Shown here in pieces: positions 1 to 6,468 of a stretch of DNA of 12,545 bases; position 1 is the stretch's first letter, and each line of letters opens with the position of its first letter. The translations under genes and the position numbers were made by a program. A model generated the notes under the pieces. It had not been told where the DNA came from and did not search any database. It saw only the letters and a list, made by a program, of their open reading frames with translations. This stretch comes from Firmicutes bacterium UBA5388 (GTDB lineage: Bacteria > Bacillota > UBA4882 > UBA10575): assembly GCA_002409975.1 (NCBI GenBank), contig DHOO01000018.1, positions 1 through 12,545 of the forward strand, in the 5' to 3' direction.

Positions 1-17
1 GGCTATCATTCATGCGA

Positions 18-40
18 GCGACGAATGTCCAGCGACGAGC
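18..40 (+). repeat. Tandem GCGACGAR repeat words upstream of spoIIIAE
   Basis: GCGACGAA at 18-25 and GCGACGAG at 32-39 lie in the leader of spoIIIAE. The text that follows (GCGACGAG then CTGCGCG) resembles the copy before spoIIIAF at 1299 (GCGACGAG then GTGGCGC). The end of spoIIIAD would be expected at or before this point, but none of the three forward frames of positions 1-64 reads as a recognisable SpoIIIAD C-terminus, so no upstream gene is called. The member of the dispersed repeat family is visible; its function is unknown. Confidence 0.45.
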
Positions 41-64
41 TGCGCGAGGAGTCGGAGGAGTGAG

Positions 65-1249
65 ATGAAAAAAGTTAAACGCCGAAGAAAATTGGTACTG
101 AGGTTAGGCTTAATGTTAGCGTTTCTTCTTTTTTCAAGCTCAGCAATGGGAAGTGAGGATCAGCAAGCAATTGAGACCATCGTTGATCAGGAGTTGGCAG
201 GTCTAAATCTTAATGAGCTCACTTCTTTTCTTTCCCGTCTGGATGAGGAGACTCAAGAGCTTCTTCCTACTTGGGATCTAAAGGCGTGGACCCGAGGGGG
301 GATGAAATTTAACTTTTCGGCCGTTCTGAAAAAACTCGTGGGATTCCTGGCTCGAGAAGTGATATTTAATCTTAATCTCTTAGGTAAATTAATAATTTTA
401 GCAGTGATAGGTGGCATTTTAGTCCATTTTCAGCAGGCTTGGGCGGGCGAAAGCTTAGGAAATCTGGTCTACAATATTATCTATCTAATTTTAATGGGGT
501 TAGCGGTTCAAAGCTTTACCACTACTTTACAGTTAGCTTATACGACATTGGAGCGGGTAAACGGGTTTATGCTGGCCATTCTTCCTTCGATCTTTACTTT
601 ATTGGCTGCGGCTGGTGGGGTGACTCTAACTACGATTTGCCACCCGGTGATTTGGGGAGGAACCGGAGTGGTGATTAGTTTGGTAAAAAACCTGGTTCTT
701 CCTTTAATCTTGTTAGCAGGGATGGTGGGCTTAGTATCCCGTTTAGCTGAAGGTTTTACTCTTACAAAGCTGGCCGGGATCTCACGCCAGAGCGCTATTG
801 CTATTCTTGGCTTTCTGGTGACTATTTTTCTGGGAGTGATCTCGCTCCAAGGAGTAACAGTGGCGGTCGCCGATGGTCTTGGATTGAAGGCGGCGAAATT
901 TTTAACCGGAAATCTTATTCCTTTAGTAGGAGGAGCAGTGGCTGATAGTCTGGATTTGGCTGCGGGTTGCTCCCTCTTAATTAAAAATGCCTTGGGAGCG
1001 TTTGGAGCTGTAGGGGTAATTACTATCTGTGTCTATCCTGCTTTTAAAATTTTTGTAGTCTCTTTTATTTATCAAATCGCCGCAGTTTTAGTCCAACCGT
1101 TAGGGCAGGATAGATTAGCTGAATCATTGCAGGAGATTGGTAAAACAGTAATGGTAGTCTTTGCTGCGGTGGCGATTGTTAGCTTGATGTTCTTTTTTAG
1201 TTTAACAATTTTGGTGGGGCTGGGAAACCTGGCTGCAATGGTAAGATGA
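65..1249 (+). CDS. spoIIIAE: Stage III sporulation protein AE
   Basis: Polytopic membrane protein of the SpoIIIA-SpoIIQ channel that links mother cell and forespore and is needed for late forespore gene expression. The 394-residue product begins with a basic stretch (KKVKRRRK) and a hydrophobic signal-like segment ending near residue 29 (SSSAMGSE). A polar segment of about 60 residues follows, then many hydrophobic helices from about residue 95 to the end, the usual layout and length for SpoIIIAE. The start ATG has GGAGGAG at 54-60 just upstream. Identification rests on the overall architecture and on the following spoIIIAF-AG-AH genes in the canonical order. The ATG also overlaps a TGA in another frame (ATGA at 65-68), but no upstream gene can be recognised there. 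A 66-bp gap containing a repeat separates it from spoIIIAF. Confidence 0.95.
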   Translation: MKKVKRRRKLVLRLGLMLAFLLFSSSAMGSEDQQAIETIVDQELAGLNLNELTSFLSRLDEETQELLPTWDLKAWTRGGMKFNFSAVLKKLVGFLAREVIFNLNLLGKLIILAVIGGILVHFQQAWAGESLGNLVYNIIYLILMGLAVQSFTTTLQLAYTTLERVNGFMLAILPSIFTLLAAAGGVTLTTICHPVIWGGTGVVISLVKNLVLPLILLAGMVGLVSRLAEGFTLTKLAGISRQSAIAILGFLVTIFLGVISLQGVTVAVADGLGLKAAKFLTGNLIPLVGGAVADSLDLAAGCSLLIKNALGAFGAVGVITICVYPAFKIFVVSFIYQIAAVLVQPLGQDRLAESLQEIGKTVMVVFAAVAIVSLMFFFSLTILVGLGNLAAMVR

Positions 1250-1253
1250 GAAG

Positions 1254-1306
1254 CTCGTTGCTCAGTGCGGACGCCAAGTGCGAAGTGAGATAAAACAAGC
1301 GACGAG
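1254..1306 (+). repeat. Inverted-repeat element before spoIIIAF
   Basis: CTCGTTGC (1254-1261) can pair with GCGACGAG (1299-1306) along all 8 positions with one G-U pair, leaving a 37-nt loop that itself contains GTGCG twice and GAAGTGAG. The 3' arm runs directly into the GAGGTGG ribosome binding site of spoIIIAF. The same words recur near 18-40, 2433-2440 and 6920-6927. Whether it acts as RNA structure or is a relic of a mobile repeat is not decided by the sequence. Confidence 0.5.
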
Positions 1307-1310
1307 GTGG
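1304..1310 (+). promoter_or_regulatory. Ribosome binding site deciding the spoIIIAF start
   Basis: GAGGTGG lies 5 nt before ATG 1316. The alternative in-frame GTG at 1307 would begin inside this site and has no good site of its own, so ATG 1316 is preferred. The first three bases are also part of the repeat arm at 1299-1306. Confidence 0.6.
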
Positions 1311-1315
1311 CGCAG

Positions 1316-1822
1316 ATGAAAGAAGCAATTAAAAGTTTGTTGGCTTTAATCCTGTTAACTGGTTTTTTTGAGCTGCTGCTTCCTGAAGATGGGCTCGCGA
1401 AATATTCGCGGATGGTGATCGGGTTAATCGTGTTGTTTTCCTTAATCAATTTAGCGCTCCATTTGGGAAAAGATTTCTCTCCCGAGCTAGCGATGATGGA
1501 ACCGGGTTTATATCCGGACACTTCTGCTCTAGTGGCTGAGGGGCTTAAACTAAGACGGGCGGGGGAGGATCAAGTTGAGCAGATGGTAACTTCTGTTTTA
1601 CAAGAAAAGATTGAAAGGGCAGTAAGAAAAATTACTGGTTCGGAAGGAATAAGGATCGAATTGCAATCTTCTCCCGCAGGTAGAAAGATAAAGGCTTTGG
1701 TGTTACTAAGTTCTGATCCGGGTGTTTCTTCGGAGTTGCTACAAGGGATCGTGGGAGAACTGTTAGGGATTAGTCCGGAACAGGTGGAGGTGGAAAAGGA
1801 GTTTGAAGGAGAGAATCAATAG
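1316..1822 (+). CDS. spoIIIAF: Stage III sporulation protein AF
   Basis: Membrane component of the mother-cell half of the SpoIIIA-SpoIIQ channel. The 168-residue product has two N-terminal hydrophobic helices (about residues 5-22 and 31-50) followed by a soluble part with a charged helix (KIERAVRKITGSEGIRIEL) and a C-terminal alpha/beta region ending in GELLGISPEQVEVEKEFEGENQ-like sequence. This is the size and plan of SpoIIIAF, whose C-terminal domain resembles ring-building folds. ATG 1316 is chosen over GTG 1307 because GAGGTGG is well spaced for the former. The 3' end probably overlaps the start of spoIIIAG. Assignment is supported mainly by architecture and position between spoIIIAE and spoIIIAG. 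Confidence 0.92.
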   Translation: MKEAIKSLLALILLTGFFELLLPEDGLAKYSRMVIGLIVLFSLINLALHLGKDFSPELAMMEPGLYPDTSALVAEGLKLRRAGEDQVEQMVTSVLQEKIERAVRKITGSEGIRIELQSSPAGRKIKALVLLSSDPGVSSELLQGIVGELLGISPEQVEVEKEFEGENQ

Positions 1823-2420
1823 TGGTTTGATGGAGATCGTTAAAAAAAAAGAGAGGCTTCTCTTTCAGAACATCCCGGTTACCGATAAAAACAAAATTTT
1901 AACTGCTGTTATGCTGGTTTGTATCGGGGTAGGGTTTATGCTTTGGGGAGGGGTAACTGAGAAAAAACGAGTAAAAACAAGCCCTGAGCTACCGGCTAAA
2001 GCCGTAACTCTCTTGGAGTCAGCGGAGGATAGATGGTCAGAAGCCCGACTGGAACGGGAGTTAGCGGCGGTTTTAACGCAGATTAAAGGGGCGGGTAGGG
2101 TGATGGTCGATATTCATCTGGCTGGAACAGAGGAGACCCAGTGGCTGTTTAGAGAGAACAAAGAAGAAAGAGTAGTTCCTCAGGAAAAAGGGGGCGAAAC
2201 TCGAGAAATTAAAGTTCTACAGGAACCGGTTTTTCAGAGGAAAAGCGGTGGTGAAGAGACGCCGGTGAGCACAGGGAAAAAAGCGCCACCGATTACTGGA
2301 GTTTTAGTGGTCGCAGAAGGGGGAGATGATCCCAAAATCCAGAAGGAATTATGGGAGGCGACTTCTGTTTTGTTAGGAATAGCGCTTTATCGGGTGAAAG
2401 TATTACCATGGGGTAAATGA
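1803..2420 (+). CDS. spoIIIAG: Stage III sporulation protein AG
   Basis: Single-pass membrane protein whose extracellular domain forms the large ring of the SpoIIIA channel in the intermembrane space. In the 205-residue reading a basic N-terminus (MEIVKKKERLLF) precedes one transmembrane helix at about residues 31-49. A ring-building region begins near ARLERELAAVLTQIKGAGRVMVDIHL, a polar variable insertion follows (residues about 115-155), and the second part contains ITGVLVVAEGGDDPKIQKELWEA and ends near VKVLPWGK. This order is typical of SpoIIIAG. The start is uncertain: TTG 1803 has GGAGGTGG (1786-1793) 9 nt upstream inside spoIIIAF, while ATG 1830 lacks a well-placed site; both keep the membrane helix. 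With TTG 1803 it overlaps spoIIIAF by 20 nt, suggesting translational coupling. Confidence 0.92.
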   Translation: MKERINSGLMEIVKKKERLLFQNIPVTDKNKILTAVMLVCIGVGFMLWGGVTEKKRVKTSPELPAKAVTLLESAEDRWSEARLERELAAVLTQIKGAGRVMVDIHLAGTEETQWLFRENKEERVVPQEKGGETREIKVLQEPVFQRKSGGEETPVSTGKKAPPITGVLVVAEGGDDPKIQKELWEATSVLLGIALYRVKVLPWGK

Positions 2421-2430
2421 TTTGGGCAAT

Positions 2431-2464
2431 AAGCGACGAGCAAGGAACAACGTGAGTATCCTTG
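2431..2464 (+). repeat. Repeat element in the spoIIIAG-spoIIIAH gap
   Basis: GCGACGAG (2433-2440) is followed by CAAGGA (2441-2446), AACGTGAG (2449-2456) and TCCTTG (2459-2464). CAAGGA and TCCTTG are exact inverted copies with a 12-nt loop that carries the AACGTGAG word. Both words occur in other gaps of the window. It lies within a 145-bp gap between two genes that work together, and no T-tract follows, so it is not called a terminator. Confidence 0.5.
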
Positions 2465-2565
2465 TGTCAAGAAGATGTAAATTTAAAATCCAACTATATT
2501 GTAAAGGCGTAAAAATGAGATAGGTAAAACGAGAGAAGTGGAGAAACTTAAAAGGAGGAGAAAAT

Positions 2566-3066
2566 ATGGACTTAAAAAATTTAAAACTTGGAATTATCCC
2601 CATTCTTCTTATCTTATTACTTTTTTTCCTCATTGGATTTTATGGTCTGGTCCATTCTCTATTTTCCAGGAAATTAGAAACTGAGCCTTTGTTGGAAGTG
2701 CCTGCGGTTGCGCTGGAAAAAATAAGTTACCGTTCTTTGATTGCAGACTTTCGGTTAACCAGGGATCGGGAGCGGAGTCGCCTCCAGGAAAAATTGGAGG
2801 AGATGCTGATGACCGCCGATCAAGATCAAGTAGGGAAAATCCAAGATGAACTTTTGATCCTAATGAAACGGGCCACTTTGGAGAATGAGGTGGAAAACCT
2901 GCTGACTGCTAAAGGGTATGCGCATAATGCAGTCGCTATTTATCCCGACACTGTTACCATTATTATAAAAGGCGCAGAACTTAATGCTAATTTAGTCTCC
3001 GATCTTGGCGATCTAGTGACTAAAGTTACTGGTTATCGAACAGAGCAGGTTCGGATTATGGAATAA
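2566..3066 (+). CDS. spoIIIAH: Stage III sporulation protein AH
   Basis: Mother-cell membrane protein whose outer domain pairs with forespore SpoIIQ (or its clostridial counterpart) to hold the channel across the intermembrane space. The 166-residue product has one N-terminal transmembrane helix (about residues 9-32). A charged helical stretch with LTRDRERSRLQEKLEEML follows, and then the conserved C-terminal YscJ-like ring-building region (ENEVENLLTAKGY, then AIYPDTVTIIIKGAELN and a final VTGYRTEQVRIME). It is shorter than the Bacillus protein, which is a little over 200 residues; the linker between helix and ring domain is reduced. AAAGGAGG at 2551-2558 sits 7 nt before the ATG. It closes the spoIIIA set. 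Confidence 0.94.
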   Translation: MDLKNLKLGIIPILLILLLFFLIGFYGLVHSLFSRKLETEPLLEVPAVALEKISYRSLIADFRLTRDRERSRLQEKLEEMLMTADQDQVGKIQDELLILMKRATLENEVENLLTAKGYAHNAVAIYPDTVTIIIKGAELNANLVSDLGDLVTKVTGYRTEQVRIME

Positions 3067-3295
3067 TTAAGGTAGAAGATTTTAAAATAAGAGGAGCAGA
3101 AGCTGTTAAGGAATTACTAAAAGAAAAAAGAGGAAAAATGTAGTTGAATGGTGAAGTTAGATTAACTGTTTTTTATACTTAGGAAATCAATAAGGCTTGT
3201 CGATTCAATCGGCTTTAATTTAGGTTACTTCACAGGCGCGGGTGATTGCCGGTATGAATGACTACTGTGTTGTTAAGCTAAGGAGAGGTGTTACT
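3067..3295. other. 229-bp gap between spoIIIAH and accB
   Basis: No gene is supported here. The gap contains a perfect palindrome with a one-base centre, CGATTCAATCG at 3201-3211, which extends by a G-U and a G-C pair. A weak TTGAAT (3144-3149) and TATACT (3174-3179) are 24 bp apart, too far for an ordinary sigma-A promoter. A separate promoter for accBC is expected, since fatty-acid synthesis is needed in growth while spoIIIA is sporulation-specific, but I cannot place it. A short open frame reading through KIRGAEAVKELLKEKRGKM (ending 3143) has no start codon or ribosome binding site. Confidence 0.4.
3201..3211. promoter_or_regulatory. Perfect palindrome upstream of accB (possible operator)
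   Basis: CGATT and AATCG flank a single C, so the site is a perfect inverted repeat of 5+5 bases. It lies 84 nt before the accB start in the only sizeable gap before the acc genes. It could be a repressor half-site pair or the core of a small hairpin. It does not match the Bacillus FapR operator that I know, and no T-tract follows. Confidence 0.25.
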
Positions 3296-3781
3296 ATGAA
3301 TATCAAGGAAATCAAAGAATTAATGAAGATGTTAGTAGAGACAGATATAACCGAACTCAATCTGGAAAGTGACGGAACAAAAATAGTAATAAAAAAAGGA
3401 ATTCCTGGTACTGTTCAGCCCGTAGTTAAGGTTACCCCTACCCCGGCGCCAGTAGCTTGTCCTGAGGGAAATGTCGTTCAGCCGGAGGCAACTGTGATAA
3501 CTTCCGCGTTAGAAGAAAAGGAGAAACCACTTGCTCTGAACCAGGAGTATATCTGTGCGGAAATAGTAGGCACATTTTATAAAGCATCCAGCCCCGGGGA
3601 AGAGCCCTTTGTTGATTTGGGCCAAACGGTAGAACCTGGTCAAACCTTATGCATTATTGAGGCGATGAAGGTGATGAATGAGATTGAGAGTCCGGCGCGG
3701 GCAAAGGTGATTGAGGTTTTGGTAGAGGATGCGCAACCAGTAGAATATGGACAACCCCTGTTCTTAATAGAAAGAATCTAA
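3296..3781 (+). CDS. accB: Acetyl-CoA carboxylase biotin carboxyl carrier protein
   Basis: Carries the biotin that is carboxylated by AccC and then transfers the carboxyl group to acetyl-CoA, the first committed step of fatty-acid synthesis. The 161-residue product has the usual helical N-terminus (MNIKEIKELMKMLVETDITELNLES), a Pro/Ala-containing linker (about residues 45-85) and a C-terminal biotinyl domain. The biotin attachment motif EAMKVMNEI has its lysine at residue 125. Within the biotinyl domain GTFYKASSPGEEPFVDLGQ is typical of acetyl-CoA carboxylase carriers. ATG 3296 is chosen because AGGAGAGGTG (3281-3290) lies just upstream; an in-frame GTG at 3242 would add 18 residues that the family lacks. 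accC follows after 28 nt, so the two are surely co-transcribed. Confidence 0.97.
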   Translation: MNIKEIKELMKMLVETDITELNLESDGTKIVIKKGIPGTVQPVVKVTPTPAPVACPEGNVVQPEATVITSALEEKEKPLALNQEYICAEIVGTFYKASSPGEEPFVDLGQTVEPGQTLCIIEAMKVMNEIESPARAKVIEVLVEDAQPVEYGQPLFLIERI

Positions 3782-3809
3782 GTCAATAAGGTCGGAGGTG
3801 TTATTATAG

Positions 3810-5165
3810 GTGTTTCGGAAAATATTAATCGCGAACAGGGGTGAGATTGCTTTAAGAGTGATCCGGGCTTGTAAAGAGCTGGGGATTAACACGGTTGCTA
3901 TTTATTCAGAGGCAGATCAAGATTCTTTACATGTTCGCTATGCTGATGAAGCTGTCTGTGTGGGTCCTGCTGCTCCGGGAAAGAGCTATCTGAATATTAT
4001 TAATATAATTAGTACAGCTACCATTACCGGTGTCGATGCGATTCATCCTGGTTATGGTTTTTTGGCGGAAAACCCCCGTTTTGTTGAGATTTGTGATACC
4101 CATAACATTAAATTTATTGGACCAACTGCTCAAGCTATGGAGAAGATGGGTGATAAGGCTCAGGCTAAAAGGATGATGAAAAAACAAGGAATCCCGGTCA
4201 TCCCAGGTTCAGATGGACCTCTGACTTCGCTGGAGGAAGCGATGAAGTTAGCTGAGGAGATTGGTTACCCAGTAATTATTAAAGCTTCTGCTGGTGGCGG
4301 AGGTCGAGGGATGAGGGTTGTTTATTCGGCGGAGGATTTAAAAAAAGCTGTCCAGACAGCTCAGATGGAAGCTGAAGCTTCTTTTGGGCAACCAGAAGTC
4401 TATCTGGAGAAATACATTGAAAAACCCAGGCATATTGAGATTCAGTTACTCTTTGATGAGCAAGGGAACGGAATTTATTTAGGAGAAAGAGATTGTTCAC
4501 TACAACGTCGACACCAGAAAATCCTGGAGGAAAGCCCTTCTCCCAGTGTAACTCCAGAACTGCGAAAACTGTTAGGTGAAGCAGCCTTAAAGGGCGCACG
4601 GGCCGTTGGTTACAGTAATGCCGGCACAGTCGAATTTTTACTGGATGAACAGGATCAGTTTTATTTTATGGAGATGAACACCAGAATACAGGTAGAACAC
4701 CCGGTTACGGAGATGGTGACTGGTATTGACTTAGTTAAACAGCAGATTCGAATTGCCGCTGGGGAGCCGCTGCCTTTGCGCCAGGAGGAGATCGTTTTTA
4801 AAGGGCATGCCATTGAATGCCGGATTAATGCTGAAGATCCGGAGAAAAAATTTCTTCCTAATCCGGGGCGGATTGATTTTTATCATGCTCCCGGGGGCCC
4901 GGGAATTCGGATAGACAGTTCAGCCTACTCGGGATGTGTAATCACCCCTTATTATGATTCAATGGTTTCCAAGTTAATTGCTTGGGGAGAAAACCGTGAG
5001 GAAGCTATTGCCCGGATGATTAGAGCTTTGGAAGAGTTTGAAATCACTGGGATCCTGTCAACCATCCTTTTTCACCTTGAAATCCTTTATAACCCTGGTT
5101 TCAGAAAAGGGGAAGTAAATACTAATTTTATCAATAACTTGATAAATGAGCTTCAAACTGAATAA
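3810..5165 (+). CDS. accC: Acetyl-CoA carboxylase biotin carboxylase subunit
   Basis: ATP-dependent carboxylation of AccB-bound biotin using bicarbonate. The 451-residue length and the order of domains are standard. The N-terminal biotin carboxylase domain begins FRKILIANRGEIALRVIRA and contains HPGYGFLAEN. The ATP-grasp domain has the glycine loop GGGGRGM (residues 162-168), HQKILEESPSP with Lys about 237, and the catalytic EMNTRIQVEHPVTE segment with Glu288, Arg292 and Glu296. A C-terminal domain includes the ECRINAEDP motif. All key residues I can check are present. The start is GTG, with GGAGGTG (3794-3800) 9 nt upstream. accA and accD, which encode the carboxyltransferase, are not in the window and must lie elsewhere, as is common. 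The Asp23-family gene follows 49 nt downstream. Confidence 0.98.
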   Translation: MFRKILIANRGEIALRVIRACKELGINTVAIYSEADQDSLHVRYADEAVCVGPAAPGKSYLNIINIISTATITGVDAIHPGYGFLAENPRFVEICDTHNIKFIGPTAQAMEKMGDKAQAKRMMKKQGIPVIPGSDGPLTSLEEAMKLAEEIGYPVIIKASAGGGGRGMRVVYSAEDLKKAVQTAQMEAEASFGQPEVYLEKYIEKPRHIEIQLLFDEQGNGIYLGERDCSLQRRHQKILEESPSPSVTPELRKLLGEAALKGARAVGYSNAGTVEFLLDEQDQFYFMEMNTRIQVEHPVTEMVTGIDLVKQQIRIAAGEPLPLRQEEIVFKGHAIECRINAEDPEKKFLPNPGRIDFYHAPGGPGIRIDSSAYSGCVITPYYDSMVSKLIAWGENREEAIARMIRALEEFEITGILSTILFHLEILYNPGFRKGEVNTNFINNLINELQTE

Positions 5166-5201
5166 ACTTAAAAAAAGGATCACGGGAAAACGATAAATTA
5201 T

Positions 5202-5209
5202 GGAGGTGG
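5202..5209 (+). promoter_or_regulatory. Ribosome binding site deciding a TTG start
   Basis: GGAGGTGG lies 5 nt before an in-frame TTG at 5215. The upstream ATG at 5200 would overlap this site and has no comparable site before it. I therefore favour TTG 5215 as the true start of the Asp23-family gene. Confidence 0.55.
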
Positions 5210-5214
5210 TAGGA

Positions 5215-5619
5215 TTGGTCAGAGAATTTAATCCGGAACAAGAGTGGGACGAAAAGAACGGTTCGATTCGGATCGCTAACGAGGTGGTCGGTGTCATAGC
5301 TGGTTTGGCAGCTATGGAGGTTAAAGGTGTATACGGGATGAGCGGCGGGATGGTCGATGGCATTACGGAGCTTCTCAAGAAGAAAAACCTTTCTAAAGGG
5401 GTTAAGGTTGAGGTTGGTGAGAAGGAAGCGGCAGTCGATCTCTATATAGTTGTAGAATACGGGTCTAAAATACCTGAAGTTTCTGTGGCGGTTCAAGAGA
5501 ATGTGAAACGAGCTATTGAAAGCATGACTGGGTTAAGCGTGGTCGAGGTTAATATTCATATTCAGGGGGTCGAGTTTCGACAGGAGGAGTTGCCCCCAGC
5601 GGATAAAAGAGTAAAATAG
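5215..5619 (+). CDS. Asp23/Gls24 (DUF322) family protein, YqhY-like
   Basis: Small soluble Asp23-family protein of 134 residues. The family core is plain: GSIRIANEVVGVIAGLAAMEVKGVYGM near the N-terminus, then GVKVEVGEKEAAVDLYIVVEYGSKIPEVSVAVQENVKRAIESMTGLSVVEVNIHIQGVEF. It sits directly after accC, the same place as yqhY in Bacillus subtilis, where loss of YqhY is linked to disturbed acetyl-CoA carboxylase and fatty-acid synthesis. By position it is most likely the YqhY ortholog, though here it is also followed by an AmaP-like partner, so an Asp23-type membrane-associated role is equally possible. TTG 5215 is preferred because GGAGGTGG precedes it at 5 nt; starting at ATG 5200 would add five residues (MEVVG). 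Confidence 0.9.
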   Translation: MVREFNPEQEWDEKNGSIRIANEVVGVIAGLAAMEVKGVYGMSGGMVDGITELLKKKNLSKGVKVEVGEKEAAVDLYIVVEYGSKIPEVSVAVQENVKRAIESMTGLSVVEVNIHIQGVEFRQEELPPADKRVK

Positions 5620-5645
5620 CAAGAGGAAAGGCAGGGAAGAATGGA

Positions 5646-6179
5646 ATGAAGATATCTTACCGGTTGGTAATCATCTTTAGTTCACTGGTAATGTTGGTTT
5701 TGTCAGTCTTTTTTTTCAGTCTGCTTTTAGGCGAGGATTTTCTGCGCGTCACTGGTTTACTCACCATTGGTGAAGAGGGTAAGATCTTCAAATTTGTAGG
5801 GTTTATTTTCTTTTTCTTCCTCTTTTTACTTTTGTGGATGGCTGGTCTCCATACCAAAAAACCATTGCAAACGATTATTCATGAGACTGAGCTGGGAGAG
5901 ATCCGAATCTCCTTTAATGCGGTGGAAGCTCTGGCCTTGCGTGCGGTAAAAAGGATTCATGGAGTCAAGGAAGCGGAGATTGACGTCTTGGCGGATCCGA
6001 ATGGTCTTAAATTTAGAGTTGGTATTGTCAGTACTCCTGATTTAAATATCCCGCAACTGCTTTGCGAGATCAGGAATCATCTTCAAGACTATATTAAAGA
6101 TACGATCGGAATTCCAGTAAGCGCTACGGAAGTTACGGTCGCTAAAGTTTCATCAGAACCTCGAGCTAGAGTGGAATGA
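5646..6179 (+). CDS. amaP: AmaP-like alkaline shock response membrane anchor protein
   Basis: Predicted membrane anchor for Asp23-family proteins. The 177-residue product has two hydrophobic helices (residues about 7-28 and 49-68) joined by a short polar loop, a hairpin like that of AmaP. A C-terminal soluble part of about 100 residues follows and resembles an Asp23-type fold (GEIRISFNAVEALALRAVKRIHGVKEAEIDV, then a second beta-rich half ending in GIPVSATEVTVAKVSS). In Staphylococcus AmaP holds Asp23 at the membrane. Here the gene begins 26 nt after the Asp23-like gene and ends 13 nt before the DUF2273 gene, the usual trio. The ribosome binding site is weak (GGCAGGGAAG region); an ATG at 5641 is in another frame and stops at once. 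The symbol is by family and context. Confidence 0.85.
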   Translation: MKISYRLVIIFSSLVMLVLSVFFFSLLLGEDFLRVTGLLTIGEEGKIFKFVGFIFFFFLFLLLWMAGLHTKKPLQTIIHETELGEIRISFNAVEALALRAVKRIHGVKEAEIDVLADPNGLKFRVGIVSTPDLNIPQLLCEIRNHLQDYIKDTIGIPVSATEVTVAKVSSEPRARVE

Positions 6180-6192
6180 AGGAGGGTGGACG

Positions 6193-6429
6193 ATGGAAGA
6201 AAAGACTGACCATCAACTGTTAACGCTTCTGGTGGCCTATAAGGGTCGGATCTTCTGCTCGGCGCTGGGTTTTCTCACTGGGATCTTTGTGCTCTGGCTA
6301 GGCTGGATTAAGGCTTTATCCTTTTTGTTTTGTGTGGTAGTAGGATATTATGTTGGGAAAAAGGCTGACGGGGGTAACAACATCCTTACAAAAATTAAAG
6401 AACTTTTTTACAGACGACGATTTAAGTAA
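6193..6429 (+). CDS. DUF2273 family small membrane protein
   Basis: A 78-residue protein with a short polar N-terminus, two closely spaced hydrophobic helices (about residues 19-36 and 39-54) including GFLTGIFVLWLGWIKA, and a basic C-terminal tail (IKELFYRRRFK). These are features of the DUF2273 family, which is commonly encoded beside Asp23 and AmaP and is predicted to sit in the cell membrane with them. No enzymatic residue is visible. AAGGAGGG (6179-6186) is 6 nt before the ATG and overlaps the amaP stop, consistent with tight co-translation. Function is not known; a membrane or envelope role is inferred from its partners. Confidence 0.85.
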   Translation: MEEKTDHQLLTLLVAYKGRIFCSALGFLTGIFVLWLGWIKALSFLFCVVVGYYVGKKADGGNNILTKIKELFYRRRFK

Positions 6430-6468
6430 TGATGGGGCGGTTCTAACCGTGCCGGAGGTTAAAAATTA

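Noticed and set aside
1..64. C-terminal end of spoIIIAD
   Set aside because: The gene is expected upstream, but none of the forward frames gives a SpoIIIAD-like end and the stretch resembles the repeat in other gaps.
1072..1521. Antisense open frame of 149 codons across the spoIIIAE-spoIIIAF junction
   Set aside because: It is opposite two well-supported genes, has a low-complexity Ser/Lys/Thr-rich product with no recognisable family, and no ribosome binding site.
3072..3143. Short frame after spoIIIAH reading KIRGAEAVKELLKEKRGKM before a stop
   Set aside because: It looks protein-like, but it has no start codon or ribosome binding site, and SpoIIIAH already ends with its normal C-terminus, so neither a separate gene nor a frameshifted tail is supported.
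3144..3179. Sigma-A promoter for accB (TTGAAT and TATACT)
   Set aside because: The spacer is 24 bp, well outside the usual 16-19 bp.
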